Shown: one piece after another, positions 36,701 through 49,034 of the stretch
How positions within the stretch are numbered: position 1 is the first letter of the stretch
Layout: the number at the start of each line of letters is the position of its first letter
Source of the DNA: Mallotus nudiflorus
Lineage: Eukaryota; Streptophyta; Magnoliopsida; Malpighiales; Euphorbiaceae
Assembly: GCA_947683625.1 (NCBI GenBank)
Contig: CANTUR010000681.1
Span: forward strand, 1 to 64,000
Direction of reading: 5' to 3'
Length of the DNA: 64,000 bases
Notes under the pieces: model-generated
Databases searched by the model: none
What the model was told of the DNA's origin: nothing
The model's input: only the letters and a program-made list of their open reading frames with translations
Position numbers and translations under genes: made by a program

Positions 36701-37660
36701 AAAAGTTCTAAAAAAATTACAGCATGTAGATTAAGCTTCCAGGAACAAAGTTTGTGAAGGAAGTTTTCATGAATCAATCAAATTGAAGCTAAAAAAAATT
36801 CGAAACCCAAAATGGCTGATTTGAAGAAATTGAAACCTAAGCAATTCTAGACCAAATCAAGTGAAAAAAAGCTTGGAATCACACTCACCAGAGCTCAAGG
36901 AGAAGATAGAGACCAAAAGCATCAAATTTGGTGGCCGGAAAGTGCTTGGTCGGAGTTAAGTTGAATTTTTGGCTCTTCGAAGAAAATCCGGCCAAAACTC
37001 ACCGGAAAAGAGTGTTTTAGGTGGTGGAAATGGTTGGAGGTGGAAGAGGAAGGCTGAGAGGCATAGTAACAGCAAGAAAACCAGCTTGAAAGTGGCTGGA
37101 AATGGAAGAAAACGTTTTGGGAGGAAGAAGATGAAGGAGGGGCAAAACTGTAAATAAATGAAAGTTTTGGTTTTTTGATAAAAATTTATGTATATATGTA
37201 TATATATATATATTTACACTATATATTATAATAATATAAAATTTCACACACATTAAATATACACCACACACATATTTTAATATGTTTAATAATTTATAAA
37301 CTTAAAATTAATTAATACAAAAATTAAATAATAAAATTAAGGAAATTAATTAAGCTCTAATTAATTTAAATAAATACACATATATACATTTTATTTTAGC
37401 ACTTTAAAATTATATATGAGTTCATGCAAATTCATAAAACTAGTCAAAATAAATAGTATTAATTTATTTACGTGTCAATTTCCCCGAAAATATAATTTTC
37501 GGGAAAATTTTACGTAAAGTACTTAAAATAATATAAAATAATTAAAATTAGCTTTAAACAAACAACAAACTCATAAAATATCATAAATATATATACAAAA
37601 ATTATTAACACTGCATATCCCGATGCAGTATAAAAATATTTAAAAATTCGGGATATTACA
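33796..37660 (-). mobile_element. Solo LTR D, a longer and more diverged LTR
   Basis: This is 3865 bp, from TGTCACGACCC to GGGATATTACA, with target duplication atttc at 33791-33795 and 37661-37665. It is the longest LTR here. The terminal hairpin has the alternative arms ACTGCAT / ATGCAGT, shared with element G. The two-module repeat is doubled at 34473-34729, and the AT-rich stretch 34920-35700 is expanded by many small repeats of the type ACCAAAAATAAACCTA. It probably belongs to a sister subfamily. Confidence 0.93.
34473..34729 (-). repeat. Doubled two-module inverted-arm repeat in solo LTR D
   Basis: Modules lie at 34473-34515, 34526-34570, 34632-34674 and 34685-34729, that is, the usual pair copied once with a step of 159 bp. 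The closing arms (AGACT / AGTCT and GTGATTG / CAATCAC) are kept in all four. An apparent open frame through this region simply reflects the repeat. Confidence 0.85.
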
Positions 37661-39226
37661 ATTTCAGGCCGAAAGGAGCTTAGAATTGGAATCACCGGAG
37701 CTCAAGGAGTCTATGAAGACCGGCGGTGCATGAAATGGTGGCCGGAATCATCGTCGACGGTAAGAAGCTCAACTTGCTGCCATGGCGGATTCCGGGTGAT
37801 CCGGCGGCCTGGTCACGTCGGAGGGGAAGAGGAAGGAAGGGGAAGAAGGTTGGAGGCAGCTGGTGGCAACGGAGGGCGGTCCGGCGTGGTGGAACAGGAG
37901 GCACAGTGACGGTAGACGATCGGGAGAGAAGAAGGAGAAGGGAGGGGCTAAACGATAATTTTCCAATTCCTCTTGATTTTTAACTACATATATGTATATA
38001 TATATAATTTATACTATATATTAAAATAATATTAAATTACACACATTAAATATACACCACACACATAAAATTTAATATTTTAATAATTTATACTAAATAA
38101 AAATAATTAAATAACAATAAAATTAATAAATAATTAATAAAATATTAGGGTAATATTAAACCCTAATTAAATAAATATTTACACACATAGGCTTTATTTA
38201 GTATTTTAAAAATACGTATGAGTTCATGCAAGTCCGAAAATATATTTGAAATAATTAATAATAAATTATTTACGTGAAAATTTCCCCGAAAATGCAAGTC
38301 CCGAGAAAATTTTACATAAAGCACTGTAAATAATGCACAATAATAAAAATAGGTTTTAAATACATCTTAACTCGTAAAAATATCGTAATATATTTACACA
38401 AATTATTAACACTGCATATCCCGGTACAGTGTAAAAATATTTTAAAAATACGGGATATTACAATGCATCATTTATTTATGAATGAATATTTTATGTTTAT
38501 TAATGAAGAATATCGATAGAACGTGCTACCTAGTGGGCAGCACTAGGACCGAGTACATACCGGTACGCCTATAGTATTTAGGCTATATTACTAACCTATT
38601 TTGTGGATATTGATTGAATGTGATTATTGATGTGTGAGATGTGATTTGGGTGTGATTGTTGGAGCTCGGTTGACCAAGTGTCTCGGGTGCCAATCACACT
38701 GGCAGTCAGACTGCTGGAGCTCGGTTGACTTAGTGTCTCGGGGCCAGTCTACTGTCTAAATGGATTAAATGGATATATTTGGATTAAGTGAGCCTGTATG
38801 GCTAGAGTGTTGTCTAACACTGTTTGAGGTTTCGATATCATAGGGTTCTATTTGATCCTTCATAAATGATGATTTCCAGTAAAATATATATAAAATGATT
38901 TTTCTGCATCTGTGTGAATTTGCCTGTATATATATACATATTATATATATACTGTTGATTGTATGCATTGTCACTTAGTGTGTATGTATATATATTATAG
39001 TAATTCACTCAGTGAGGTCTGACTCCCCTCCGTTGATAATTTTTCAGGAGAGTCAACATCTTCAGACCTCAGTAGCAGGCCTATACGCCGGATTTCTTCC
39101 GCCCCGACTTCTTTGTGTAAACTGCTTACTTGAGTCTTATTTTTATAATCTAGACACTGCAGTAGTTGTAAATTAATTTGTGGGATTTTATGTATTTTAT
39201 TTATGTGAGATATTGTATTATATTTG

Positions 39227-42200
39227 TGTCACGACCCGAAACAGGGGCCATGACCGGCGCTAGGGAACGAGAATTCTTTCGAATTCGGAACCCGTAGCAA
39301 GCCTAAAAATAAAATAAACATGCAATAATAATAATAATAATATATAATGCAGAGAAAATAAAAATCATAAATATCATAATAATAATTTCATTAACTGGAT
39401 TTAATTTAAATCTCAATTCATCACATATATATAAAATCTTTTTAATACAATCCAGTTCAATTTCTTAAAATGCATCTCGCATAAATAAAATACATAATAT
39501 TTCATAATTAATTTACAACTATTGTAGTGTCTAGATTATAAAAATAAGACTCAAGTAAGCAGTTTACATAAAGAAGCCGGGACGGAAGAAATCCGGCGTA
39601 CAGGCCTGCTACTGAGGTCTGAAGATGTTGACTCTCCTGAAAAATGGTCAACAGAGGGGAATCAGACCTCACTGAGTGAATTACTATAATATATATACAT
39701 GCATACTAAATGACAATGCATGCAATCAACAGTATATATATAATATGTAAATATATACATGCAAATTCACACAGATGCAGAAAAATCATTTTTTATATAT
39801 TTGTATTGAAAATCACAGTTTATGAAGGATCACATAGAACCCTAGAATATCGCAACCCCGAAAACAGTGTTAGACAACACTCTAGCCATATAGGCTCACT
39901 TATTCCAAATATATCCACTTAATCCATTTAGACAATAGACTGGCCCCGAGACACTAAGTCAACCGAACTCCAGTAGTCTGACTGCCAGTGTGATTGGCCC
40001 CGAGACACTTGGTCAACCGAGCTCCAGCAATCACACCTCTAAACCATATCTCACATATCAAATAATCATAACCAATCAATATCCACAAAGAGTTAGTAAT
40101 ATAGCCTAAATGCTATAGGCGTACTGGTACGTACTCGGTCCTAGTGCTGCCCACTAGGTAGCACGTTCTATTGATATCCTTCATTAATAAATATAAAACA
40201 TCCATTCACAAAAAAATGATGCATGAATTTAAATAAAATAACAATATAAACCATATATATACCGAAAATATACCAAAAGTAAACCAGGCATATTTCGAGT
40301 ATATATACGTCAAATAAATCCAATCAAATTATAAATTAAGCTAGAAATATATTTAAAAACATTTTAAATATATTTTATTAATAAAACATGTATACAATTT
40401 ATTATATACCAAAAATAAACCAAAATAAACTAAATATAAACTTAAGAAATAATCAAATTATTTATGCATATTTAATCAAAATAAAACATGCATTTCTAAA
40501 TCATGCATCCTAAGCATATATATATATATATAATAGCAACTCACAAATTAGTGCGCTCCTCGAGATGGATTCGACGGGCCTGGTCCACTAGCCCTCAGTC
40601 TCGGCATAACTAAACAAACAATAACGATAAAAATCAGAATAACCCTAACAGAAATCCTAGAATTCGATTTAGAGTATTAAACATAGAATTGAGATTAGGG
40701 TTCGACCGGACATCACGTTTTACGAGAATTCTATCGAAAATTCAGCAGAACCTCCCCTGTAAAATGGACATCTCTCTACTCAAAAGAGTAGAGCCGACCC
40801 TGCAAGGAAATACACTTCGAAAAACTACACAGAGCACAATCAAAATCCCACGGTCAGACTCCAAACTACAGTCCACCGACCGGGGTCCACAATTCACAGA
40901 ATAATTATGAAAATACCAAAAATACCCTTATATCACAGAAATTCATTTTATAAATATAAATTACATAATTAACCTTAAAACACAGTAAAAACCAATAAAA
41001 ACTCATTTTATTAGAAAAATCGTATATTATATATATATAATTGAAAATAATTCACGAAAAATAGTTTTAATTAGTTAAAAATACCAAATAATTTGTAGAA
41101 ATCATTTTTTATACCTTAAATAACTATTAAAACCAATTAAATTACATTTTTAGCCAATTTTGTGTAAAATTACCAAAATACCCCTATATATATAAATATA
41201 CTAAAATTATTTCAAAAATTCACCAAAAATAGTATAATTATCCAAAATTAATTTTCTCAACATATTTACCAATAATATAAATAATTAAACTCAATTATCC
41301 AATTAATTTCAATTAAAAACACAATTAACCCTAATTTCCCAAATTTACATAAAATCAAATAATTCAAAATAAATACATAGAAATTCATAAAAATTCCAAA
41401 TAAATTCCTATAATTCATTTCAACACCTAATTTAACCATAAAACACAATTTCATAATTTAAATAATTAATTTCCGAAAATTAGAAAATAATATTAAAATA
41501 TTCAAAAATACCCAAAAATCCAAAAAATCTCCAAAAATTCCAAAAAAATTCATACATGTATATTAAGCTACTAGGATCAACATTTGTGAAGATAGTTTCC
41601 ATGAATCAATCAATTCAAAGCTCAAAAAAATCAAAAACCCTAATATGGCCGAATTGGAAAATTCGAAACCTAAGAAAATCAAGACCATTTAATCTCAAAC
41701 CAAAGCTAGAATCACACTCACTGGAGCTCAAGGAGAATAAAGAGACCAGCGGTGTCAAAAATGGTGGCCGGAATCGTCGTGATCGACGGTGGAAGGAAAT
41801 TCGGCTTCTCTGGCCAAAAATGGCTTCCAGGCGCCGGAATCCGCTGCTACAGGCGGTGAGGAAGGCTGGAGAAGGTGGTGGCACACCGGACGGCACACCA
41901 ACGGTGAGAAATCGACAGTTACAGGCGTCGGACGACGAGGGAAACGGTCGGGAGGGAGAAGAGAGAAATCGAGGGCAATTCGGTAATTTTCCAAAAAACT
42001 TGATTTTTGACATATTATATGTATATATATATACTTTATACTATATATTAAAATAATATTAAATTACACACATTAAATATACACCACACACTAAATATTT
42101 AATATTTTAAAATTTAATATTAATTAAAAATAATTAAATAACAATAAAATAATAAATAAATAATAAAATATTAGGGTAATAAGTTAAACCCTAATTAAAT

Positions 42201-45200
42201 AAATATTTGCGTGCATAAGCTTTATTTAGTAATTTAAAAATACGTATGAGTTCATGCAAGTCCAAAAATATATTTAAATGTCACGACCCAAAACAGGGGT
42301 CATGACCGGCGCTAGGGAACGGGAATTCTTTCGAATCTGGAACCCGTAGCAAGCCTAAAAATAAAATAAAGCATGCCATAATAACAGTAACAATATAATA
42401 TGCAGCGGAAAATAAAAATCATAATATCATAATATCATTTTCATATCAACTGGATTTAATTCAAAACTCATCTCATCACATATATATATTCTTTAATACA
42501 AATCCAGTTTCAATATAATACATCTCTTTAAAATAAAATACATGAAATCCAATACTTTAATTTACAACTACTGCAGTGTCTAGATAAAATAAATAAGACT
42601 CAAGTAGACAATTTACATAAAGAAGCCGGGGCGGAAGAAATCCGGCGTATCGACCTGCTACTGAGGTCTGAGGAAGTTGACTCTCCTGAAAAATAGTCAA
42701 CGGAGGGGAGTCAGACCTCACTGAGTGAATTACTATAATATATATACATACACACTAAGTGATAATGCATACAGTCAACAGTATATATATAATATGTATA
42801 TATACAGGCAAATTCATACAGATGCAGAAAAATCATTTTTATATATTTTACTGAAAAATCCCAATTTATGAAGGATCACATAGAACCCTAGAATATCGCA
42901 ACCTCAGAAAATAGTGTTAAACAACACTCTAGCCACACAGGCTCACTTATTCCAAATATATCCACTTAATCCATTTGGACAGTAGACTGGCCCCGAGACA
43001 CTAAGTCAACCGAGCTCCAGCAGTCTGACTGCCAGTGTGATTGGCCCCGAGACACTTGGTCAACCGAGCTCCAGCAATCACACCTCCAAACCACATCTCA
43101 CACATATCAATAATCATATCAAATCAATATCCACAAATAAGTTAGTATTATAGCCTAAAACTATAGGCGTACCGGTACGTACTCGGTCCTAGTGCTGCCC
43201 ACTAGGTAGCACGTTCTATTGATATCCTTCATCATTAAATATAAAACATTCATTCACAATAAATGATGCATGAATTTAAATAAAATAACAATATAAATCA
43301 TATATATACCGGAAATATACCAAAAGTAAACCAGGTATATTTCGAGTATATATATATCAAATACATTCAATCAAATTATAAATTAAGCTGGAAATATATT
43401 TAAAAACATTTTAAATATATTTATTCACAAAATATGCATATAATTTAGTATATACCAAAAATAAACCAAAAATATACTTAATGTAAACTTAAGAAATAAT
43501 CAAATTATTTATGCATCTTTAATTAACATAAAACATGCATTTCTAAATCATGCATCCTAAGCATATATATATATAGTATAGTAACTCACCTAATGCGCTC
43601 CACGAGACAGGTCCGATGGGCCTGGTCCACTAGCCCTCGGTCTCGGCGCAACCTAAACAAGAAATAAATAACCGATATCAGAGTAACCCTAATAGAAATC
43701 CTAGAATTCAATCTAGAGTATTAAACACAAAATCGAAAATTGGGGTTCGACTGGACATCACGTTTTACGAGAATTCTATCGAAAATCCGACAGAACCTCC
43801 CCTGTAAAACGGACATCTCTCTACTCAAAAGAGTAGAGCCAACCCTGCAAAGAAACACACTTCGAAATACAAGCTCGACAAAAATCCACAACCCCTCGGT
43901 CGGACTCCAGACTACAATCTGTCGACCGGGGGTCCACAAACACAGAATAATTCCAGATATATCGAAAATATCCTTACACATAGAAATACATTTTATAGAT
44001 AAAAATTACATAATTGACCTGAAACACTATAAAAACCGATTAAAACTCATTTTATTAGAAAAACCGTATATTATATATATAATTGAAAATAATTCCCGAA
44101 AAATAGTTTTAATTAGTTAAAAATACTAAATAATTTATAGAAATCATTTTTATACCTTAAATAAATATTAAAACCAATTAAATTACATTTTTAGACAATT
44201 TAGGGTAAAATTACCAAAATACCCCTATATATATAAATATACTTAAATTACTTCAAAAATTCACCAAAAATTATACAATTATCCAAAATTAATTTTCTCA
44301 ACATATTTATCAATAATATCAATAATTAAACCCAATTAACCAATTAAATTCAAATAAAAACACATTTAACCCTAATTTCTCAAAAATCACATAAACTTCA
44401 ATAATTCAAAATAAATACTTAGAAATTCATAAAAATTCCAAATAAATTCCTATAATTCATTTCAACACCTAATTCAACCATAAACTCAAATTTCATAATT
44501 TAAATAATTAATTTCCGAAAATTAGAAAATAATATTAAAATATTCAAAAATACCCAAAAATCCAAACAACCTCCAAAAATTCTACAAAAATTCATACATG
44601 AAGATTAAGCTACTAGGAACAACATTTGTGAAGGAAGTTTCCATGAATCATCCAATTCGAAGCTCAAAAAAAAATGAAAACCCTAATGTGACCGAATTGA
44701 GTTTTAGCTCAAACCTCAAAATCCACTTGATTTCAGGCCACAAGGAGCTTAGAATTGGAATCACCGGAGCTCAAGGAGTCGATGAAGACCAGCGGTGCAC
44801 GAAATGGTGGCCGGAATCGTCGTCGACGGCAAAAGCTCAACTTGCTGCCATGGCGGATTCCGGGCTTTCCAGCGGGCTTCCGGCGGCCTGGTCACGTCGG
44901 AGGGGAAGAGGAAGGAAGGGGAAGGAGGTTGACGGCAGTTGGTGGCGGCGAGGGGCGGTCCGGCGTGCTGGAATGGGAGGCGCAGTGAGGGTGAGCGATC
45001 GAGAGAGAAGAAGGAGAGGGAGGGGGGGCAAAATGTGTAATTTTCTAATTCTTTTGATTTTTAATGTATATATGTAAATATATATATACTTTATACTATA
45101 TATTAAAATAATATTAAATTACACACATCAAATATACACCACACACAATAAAAATATTAATATTTTAATAATTTATACTAAATAAAATTAATTAAATAAC

Positions 45201-45761
45201 AATAAAACAAATAAATAATTAATAAAATATTAGGGTAATAATAAACCCTAATTAAATAAATACACACACAAGCTTTATTTAATAATTTAAAAATACGTAT
45301 GAGTTCATGCAAGTCCGAAAATACATTTAAAATAATTAATAATACATTGTTTACGTGAAAATTTCCCCGAAAATACAAGTCCCGGGAAAATTTTACGTAA
45401 AACACTGAAAATAATATACAGTAATTAAAATAGGTTTTAAAATACATATTAACTCGTAAAAATATCATATAAAATACAGAAATTATTAACACTGCATATC
45501 CCGGTACAGTATAAAAATATTTTTAAAAAACACGGGATATTACATTAAAATAATTAATAATAAATTATTTATGTGAAAATTTCCTCGAAAATGCAAGTCC
45601 CGAGAAAATTTTACGTAAAGCACTATAAATAATACACAATAATTAAAATAGGTTTTAAATACACATCAACCTCGTAAAATATCATGATACATATTCAAAA
45701 AATTATTAACACTGCATATCCCGGTACAGTGTAAAAATGTTTAAAAATACGGCATATTACA
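39227..45761 (-). mobile_element. Solo LTR E (split by solo LTR F)
   Basis: It runs from TGTCACGACCC (39227) to a slightly damaged end, GGCATATTACA (45761). Target duplication atttg is at 39222-39226 and 45762-45766. Its parts 39227-42278 and 45550-45761 rejoin to 3264 bp. It is inserted in the last third of solo LTR A, in opposite orientation. Confidence 0.93.
42279..45544 (-). mobile_element. Solo LTR F, nested in solo LTR E
   Basis: This is 3266 bp, from TGTCACGACCC to GGGATATTACA, with target duplication ttaaa at 42274-42278 and 45545-45549. All structural landmarks of the family are kept, including the stem-loop near 43830 and the GC-rich island at 44750-45030. It sits at the third nesting level (A, then E, then F). 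Confidence 0.94.
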
Positions 45762-45997
45762 ATTTGAAGTTGGATTTGTATTAAAAAAATTTATATATAT
45801 GAGATGAGATTTGACTTAAATCCAGTTGGTGAAAATAATATTATGATATTTACGATTTTTATTTCCGCTGCATTATATATTGTTATTACTATTGCATGTT
45901 TTTATTTTATTTTTAGGCTTGCTACGGGTTCCGGATTCGAAAGAATTCCCATTCCCTAGCGCCGGTCATGGCCCCTGTTTTGGGTCGTGACAATTAT

Positions 45998-46913
45998 TCA
46001 TACTTATTTCTTAATATAAAATAATATTAAATGATAATCACTATTATAAAAAGTAAATCTAAATAATATAATAGTAATTTAGTCTTTAAATTTTTATTTG
46101 AATTTTATAAAAATAATTCAAGCAAAAATTTCAATAGATTTTATTTTGTCTAATTTTAAGCAAAATAAATGATGAAAAAAATAGTATATGTGTGAATTTT
46201 TAACAAATAAAAAATTTTTATGCCTTAAAAAACTATTTGGTAATAAATCTTTAAGAAATAAAAAAAATGTATTGATATAATTTTTAGGAAAATTTGTCCA
46301 ATTTATTATTTTAAAAAAAGATAAAGCTTGGGTGTATTTAAAATTTTTAGAGTGAAAATAGATGCATACTTTAATAATTTATTGCTTAAAATTAAATTAA
46401 TGGTGAAATGTGTATAGGAGTATAATATGAATTAGTATTAGATTATAGTTAATAAAAAGACAAACAATTTAAAAATGTTTGCATTAATAGTAAAACATTC
46501 AATTAGAAGTTTAAATTAGTTAAATTATAAATTTATTAACTAAATATATATATGTTAATACTTAACTAAAATATTTATTGAAAGTAAAAAATAAAAAAAT
46601 ATTTAAAATTGTTAAGGATTAATTTGTTAAAATTTTAAAATATACAAATTTATGAAAAATGTTAAAAATTATAGGGACTAAATAAAATATTTTGCTCATA
46701 TATCTATAAGTCGTTTCTACCGATGTTTAAAAAAATAAAATTGCAAAGAGTCAATGTATAGAAAAATAAAAATATAAAGTGTCAATTATAAAAATAAAAG
46801 TATAGGGAGGATAGAAAAAAAATAAAAATGCATTAGGGTAAATATATGGGTTAAGCTTTTGCTTAAAGTTAAATTTATAAATAATTTTTTAATTTACAAG
46901 TATTTACAATGAA
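45998..46913. other. AT-rich intergenic DNA
   Basis: I see no gene, RNA or recognisable transposon here. The sequence is about 80 percent AT with short poly(A/T) runs. It ends where the GST duplication begins. Confidence 0.6.
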
Positions 46914-47267
46914 TTTAAGTTCAACGAATAATTAAACAATAAATATTAGTTAATTTAATTATAACTTTTTTTGTTAAAAAAATCAACATAGATTACGCAT
47001 CATCCATGACAAGGTATTTGACATAAGGAAAAAAAAAAAGGACATTGCTAGTCTTGGTTAGCTTTTATCATTTTCTACATTGCTACATATTTAAAATATA
47101 GTTGCATCCATCACCAACACCCGTTGAATTGAATCCGTGATAGTGAACTATTTCCATTTAAACTAAATTTTAATACATACAGTAAATTAATTGGTGAGAT
47201 ATCTTTAATACTTTTATAATTTTATTTAAATTAAATTGAAATAATTAAAATTTAGTAAATTATTTTC

Positions 47268-47279
47268 TTGACGTTGACG
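47268..47279 (+). promoter_or_regulatory. Tandem TTGAC / TGACG motifs upstream of GST copy 1
   Basis: TTGACGTTGACG holds two W-box cores (TTGAC) and two TGACG half sites of the as-1 type, about 250 bp before the TATA box. Tau GST promoters are commonly induced through such elements. Copy 2 has the second unit changed to TTGACAG (52585-52596). The assignment rests on the motif alone. Confidence 0.35.
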
Positions 47280-47518
47280 GTTTAAATTGAAATTATAAAA
47301 AAAAAAAAGTCGCGTCCAATTCAATTGCAATTTGAATACTTCGATGCAATCTTCTCTACCAACTCAATTAGACCAAAAAAAGTGCTTATTCCAATTTTGC
47401 CTGGCCTAGAGACTTATCAATGAACAAAATTTCAAACAAGAACAACAGTTCATTGAAAAAAATTGTAATAATTCAACCCTCAAACTTTCTGTCCAAGCAA
47501 GACGATTCCATTTGTGGG

Positions 47519-47530
47519 TATATAAAAATA
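47519..47530 (+). promoter_or_regulatory. TATA box of GST copy 1
   Basis: TATATAAAAATA lies 56 bases before the ATG. The identical box is at 52835-52846 in copy 2. The 5' untranslated region would be only about 25-30 bases. Confidence 0.7.
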
Positions 47531-47585
47531 GAGTGGTTTGGGTGAAGAAAGTCACAAACACACTCTCACACAAACCTCTCAAGAT

Positions 47586-48845
47586 ATGGTTGAAGTTAAA
47601 TTACATGGAACGTGGCCTAGTCCCTTTAGTTACAGAGTGAAATGGGTTCTGGAGCTTAAGGGCATACCATATGAATATATAGAAGAAGATCTGTCCAACA
47701 AAAGTGCTTTGCTTCTACAGTATAACCCTGTTCACAAGAAAATACCAGTACTGGTCCATCGTGGGAAGCCTATTTGTGAGTCCATGATAATACTAGAGTA
47801 CCTGGACGAGACATGGCCGCAGAACCCATTGCTGCCTAGTGACCCTTATGAAAGAGCTGTGGCCAGGTTTTGGGTTAAATTCATTGAAGATAAGGTACAT
47901 TAAATTCTCATCACTCTACCGTGGTTAGGATTTTTTTTTTTTTTTTTTTTTTTTGCTGGTACAAAATGGGAGGAATGGATGAAGGGATTGATAATCTAAC
48001 TAAAATTACTTAGGTGCTATTTTGACCATTTGGCCAAAGCTGGCATCGTGCCAAGAAATTAAAATCATGATTATTTGATTGCTCAAATTTTAAATCAACC
48101 TTTAATTATGGTATAATATTGCTTCTTTTTTTTTTAACAAGTGGGAAATCAAGGTGAGTAGAAGATTAAATTCATAACTTAACTTTATGATGTTTATCAC
48201 CTGAATTATTAGATTATAAAAAGAGGATATATTTCTTGTTAATATTTATAGAATTACAATCGTTATTTGTGACATGAAACACCATATTAGTGGGTACTAT
48301 CTAACTTTTTACAGTGTCAATTTTTAAGATAATTTACTATATAATTGTTGAAATTCTAATTTAAGTTATAGATGTCTTAGCCTAGATTATTTGCTTTAAA
48401 TATAATACAATATCATTTGATTATTCAACTTTGAATGCATATTGCTTTATAATATATTAGTTATTAGTTATTGACACTTAATTACAGGGACCAACAATGT
48501 GGATGGTATACCGAACGAGTGGAGAAGAGCAAGAAAAGGCAGTGAATGAGACCTTGGAGATGCTAAAAACCATTGAAGAACAGGCCATGGGATCAGTAAA
48601 GAAATATTTTGATGGAGACAAAATTGGGGATAGTGGACATTGCCTTCTGTGGTATTGCTCACTGGCTAGGAGTTATCGAAGAAGTTGCAGGCGTAAAACT
48701 ACTTGAACCCCACAAATTCCCAAGGTTGCATGCATGGACTAACAACTTCAAGGAAGCACCCATCATCAAAGAAAATCTTCCAGATGCAGACCAAATGGTA
48801 GCCTTCTTCAAAGGTGTTAGAGAGAAGATACTAGCATCAGCATGA
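47586..48845 (+). pseudogene. Tau-class glutathione S-transferase, copy 1 (one-base frameshift)
   Basis: Tau GSTs conjugate glutathione to electrophiles in the cytosol. Exon 1 (47586-47894, 103 codons) encodes the thioredoxin-like domain, with the catalytic Ser in PSPFSYRV (Ser12), the cis-Pro strand KKIPVL (51-56) and the glutathione-binding Glu-Ser pair (65-66). The intron is 47895-48487, phase 0, at the site normal for the class. Exon 2 (48488-48845) encodes the helical domain. A run of four G at about 48625-48629, where copy 2 has three, shifts the frame; translation would stop at 48706 after about 175 residues, against 221 in copy 2. The downstream frame is otherwise intact to a TGA at 48843-48845. 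I chose the ATG at 47586 from alignment with the family and the TATA distance. It is either a young pseudogene or a sequencing error. Confidence 0.85.
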
Positions 48846-49034
48846 GTCCGTTACTATTATATATATAGAGAGAGAGTTTGTTAATTAATGGGCTTAATCC
48901 ATTATGTTTAGACAGTGATGGGTTCAATTCTGCTAAAAAAAATTCATTTCATTTTGAAATGAATTCTAAATAATGTATTCGTAAATAAATTTTATAAATA
49001 TAATGTGTTTCATTTATATGGATATTTTATGAAA

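Larger units (their letters stand above)
19861..38462 (-). mobile_element. Element B, near-complete Tekay/Del-type retrotransposon with two nested solo LTRs
   Basis: Target duplication atgca at 19856-19860 and 38463-38467. The reverse-oriented 3' LTR is at 19861-23131, the polypurine tract at 23132-23149, the internal region at 23150-31355 and the 5' LTR at 31356-38462. Removing solo LTRs C and D with their duplications leaves about 11.5 kb. Unlike element H, its frames are mostly free of indels, but they carry several nonsense codons, most of them explicable as C-to-T changes at CAG or CGA codons. Confidence 0.95.
31356..38462 (-). repeat. 5' LTR of element B (split by solo LTR D)
   Basis: The two parts, 31356-33795 and 37666-38462, rejoin into a 3237-bp LTR that matches the 3' LTR of B. 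The hairpin cluster is near 32250-32295 and the two-module repeat near 32070-32160. The short stem-loop found in other copies near the 254-bp island start is deleted here near 32900. Confidence 0.93.
17605..45992 (+). mobile_element. Solo LTR A, host of a multi-level nest
   Basis: It starts TGTAATATCCCG at 17605 and ends GGGTCGTGACA at 45992. The target duplication attat is at 17600-17604 and 45993-45997. With the two insertions and their duplications removed it is 3241 bp. Its pieces are 17605-19860, 38468-39226 and 45767-45992. It has no primer-binding site or internal region, so it is a solo LTR left by recombination between two LTRs. Outermost and therefore the oldest insertion of this nest. 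Confidence 0.93.
46914..49034 (+). repeat. Direct duplication carrying a GST gene, copy 1
   Basis: Homology with 52204-54260 starts at TTTAAGTTCAACGAATAATT and ends at TTTTATGAAA. It covers about 670 bp of upstream DNA, the whole gene and about 190 bp downstream. The offset between copies is about 5.3 kb. Identity is uneven (see findings). Confidence 0.9.

Noticed and set aside
47538..47585. Upstream extension of GST copy 1
   Set aside because: It has no ATG and would start only about ten bases after the TATA box; the ATG at 47586 fits the family.
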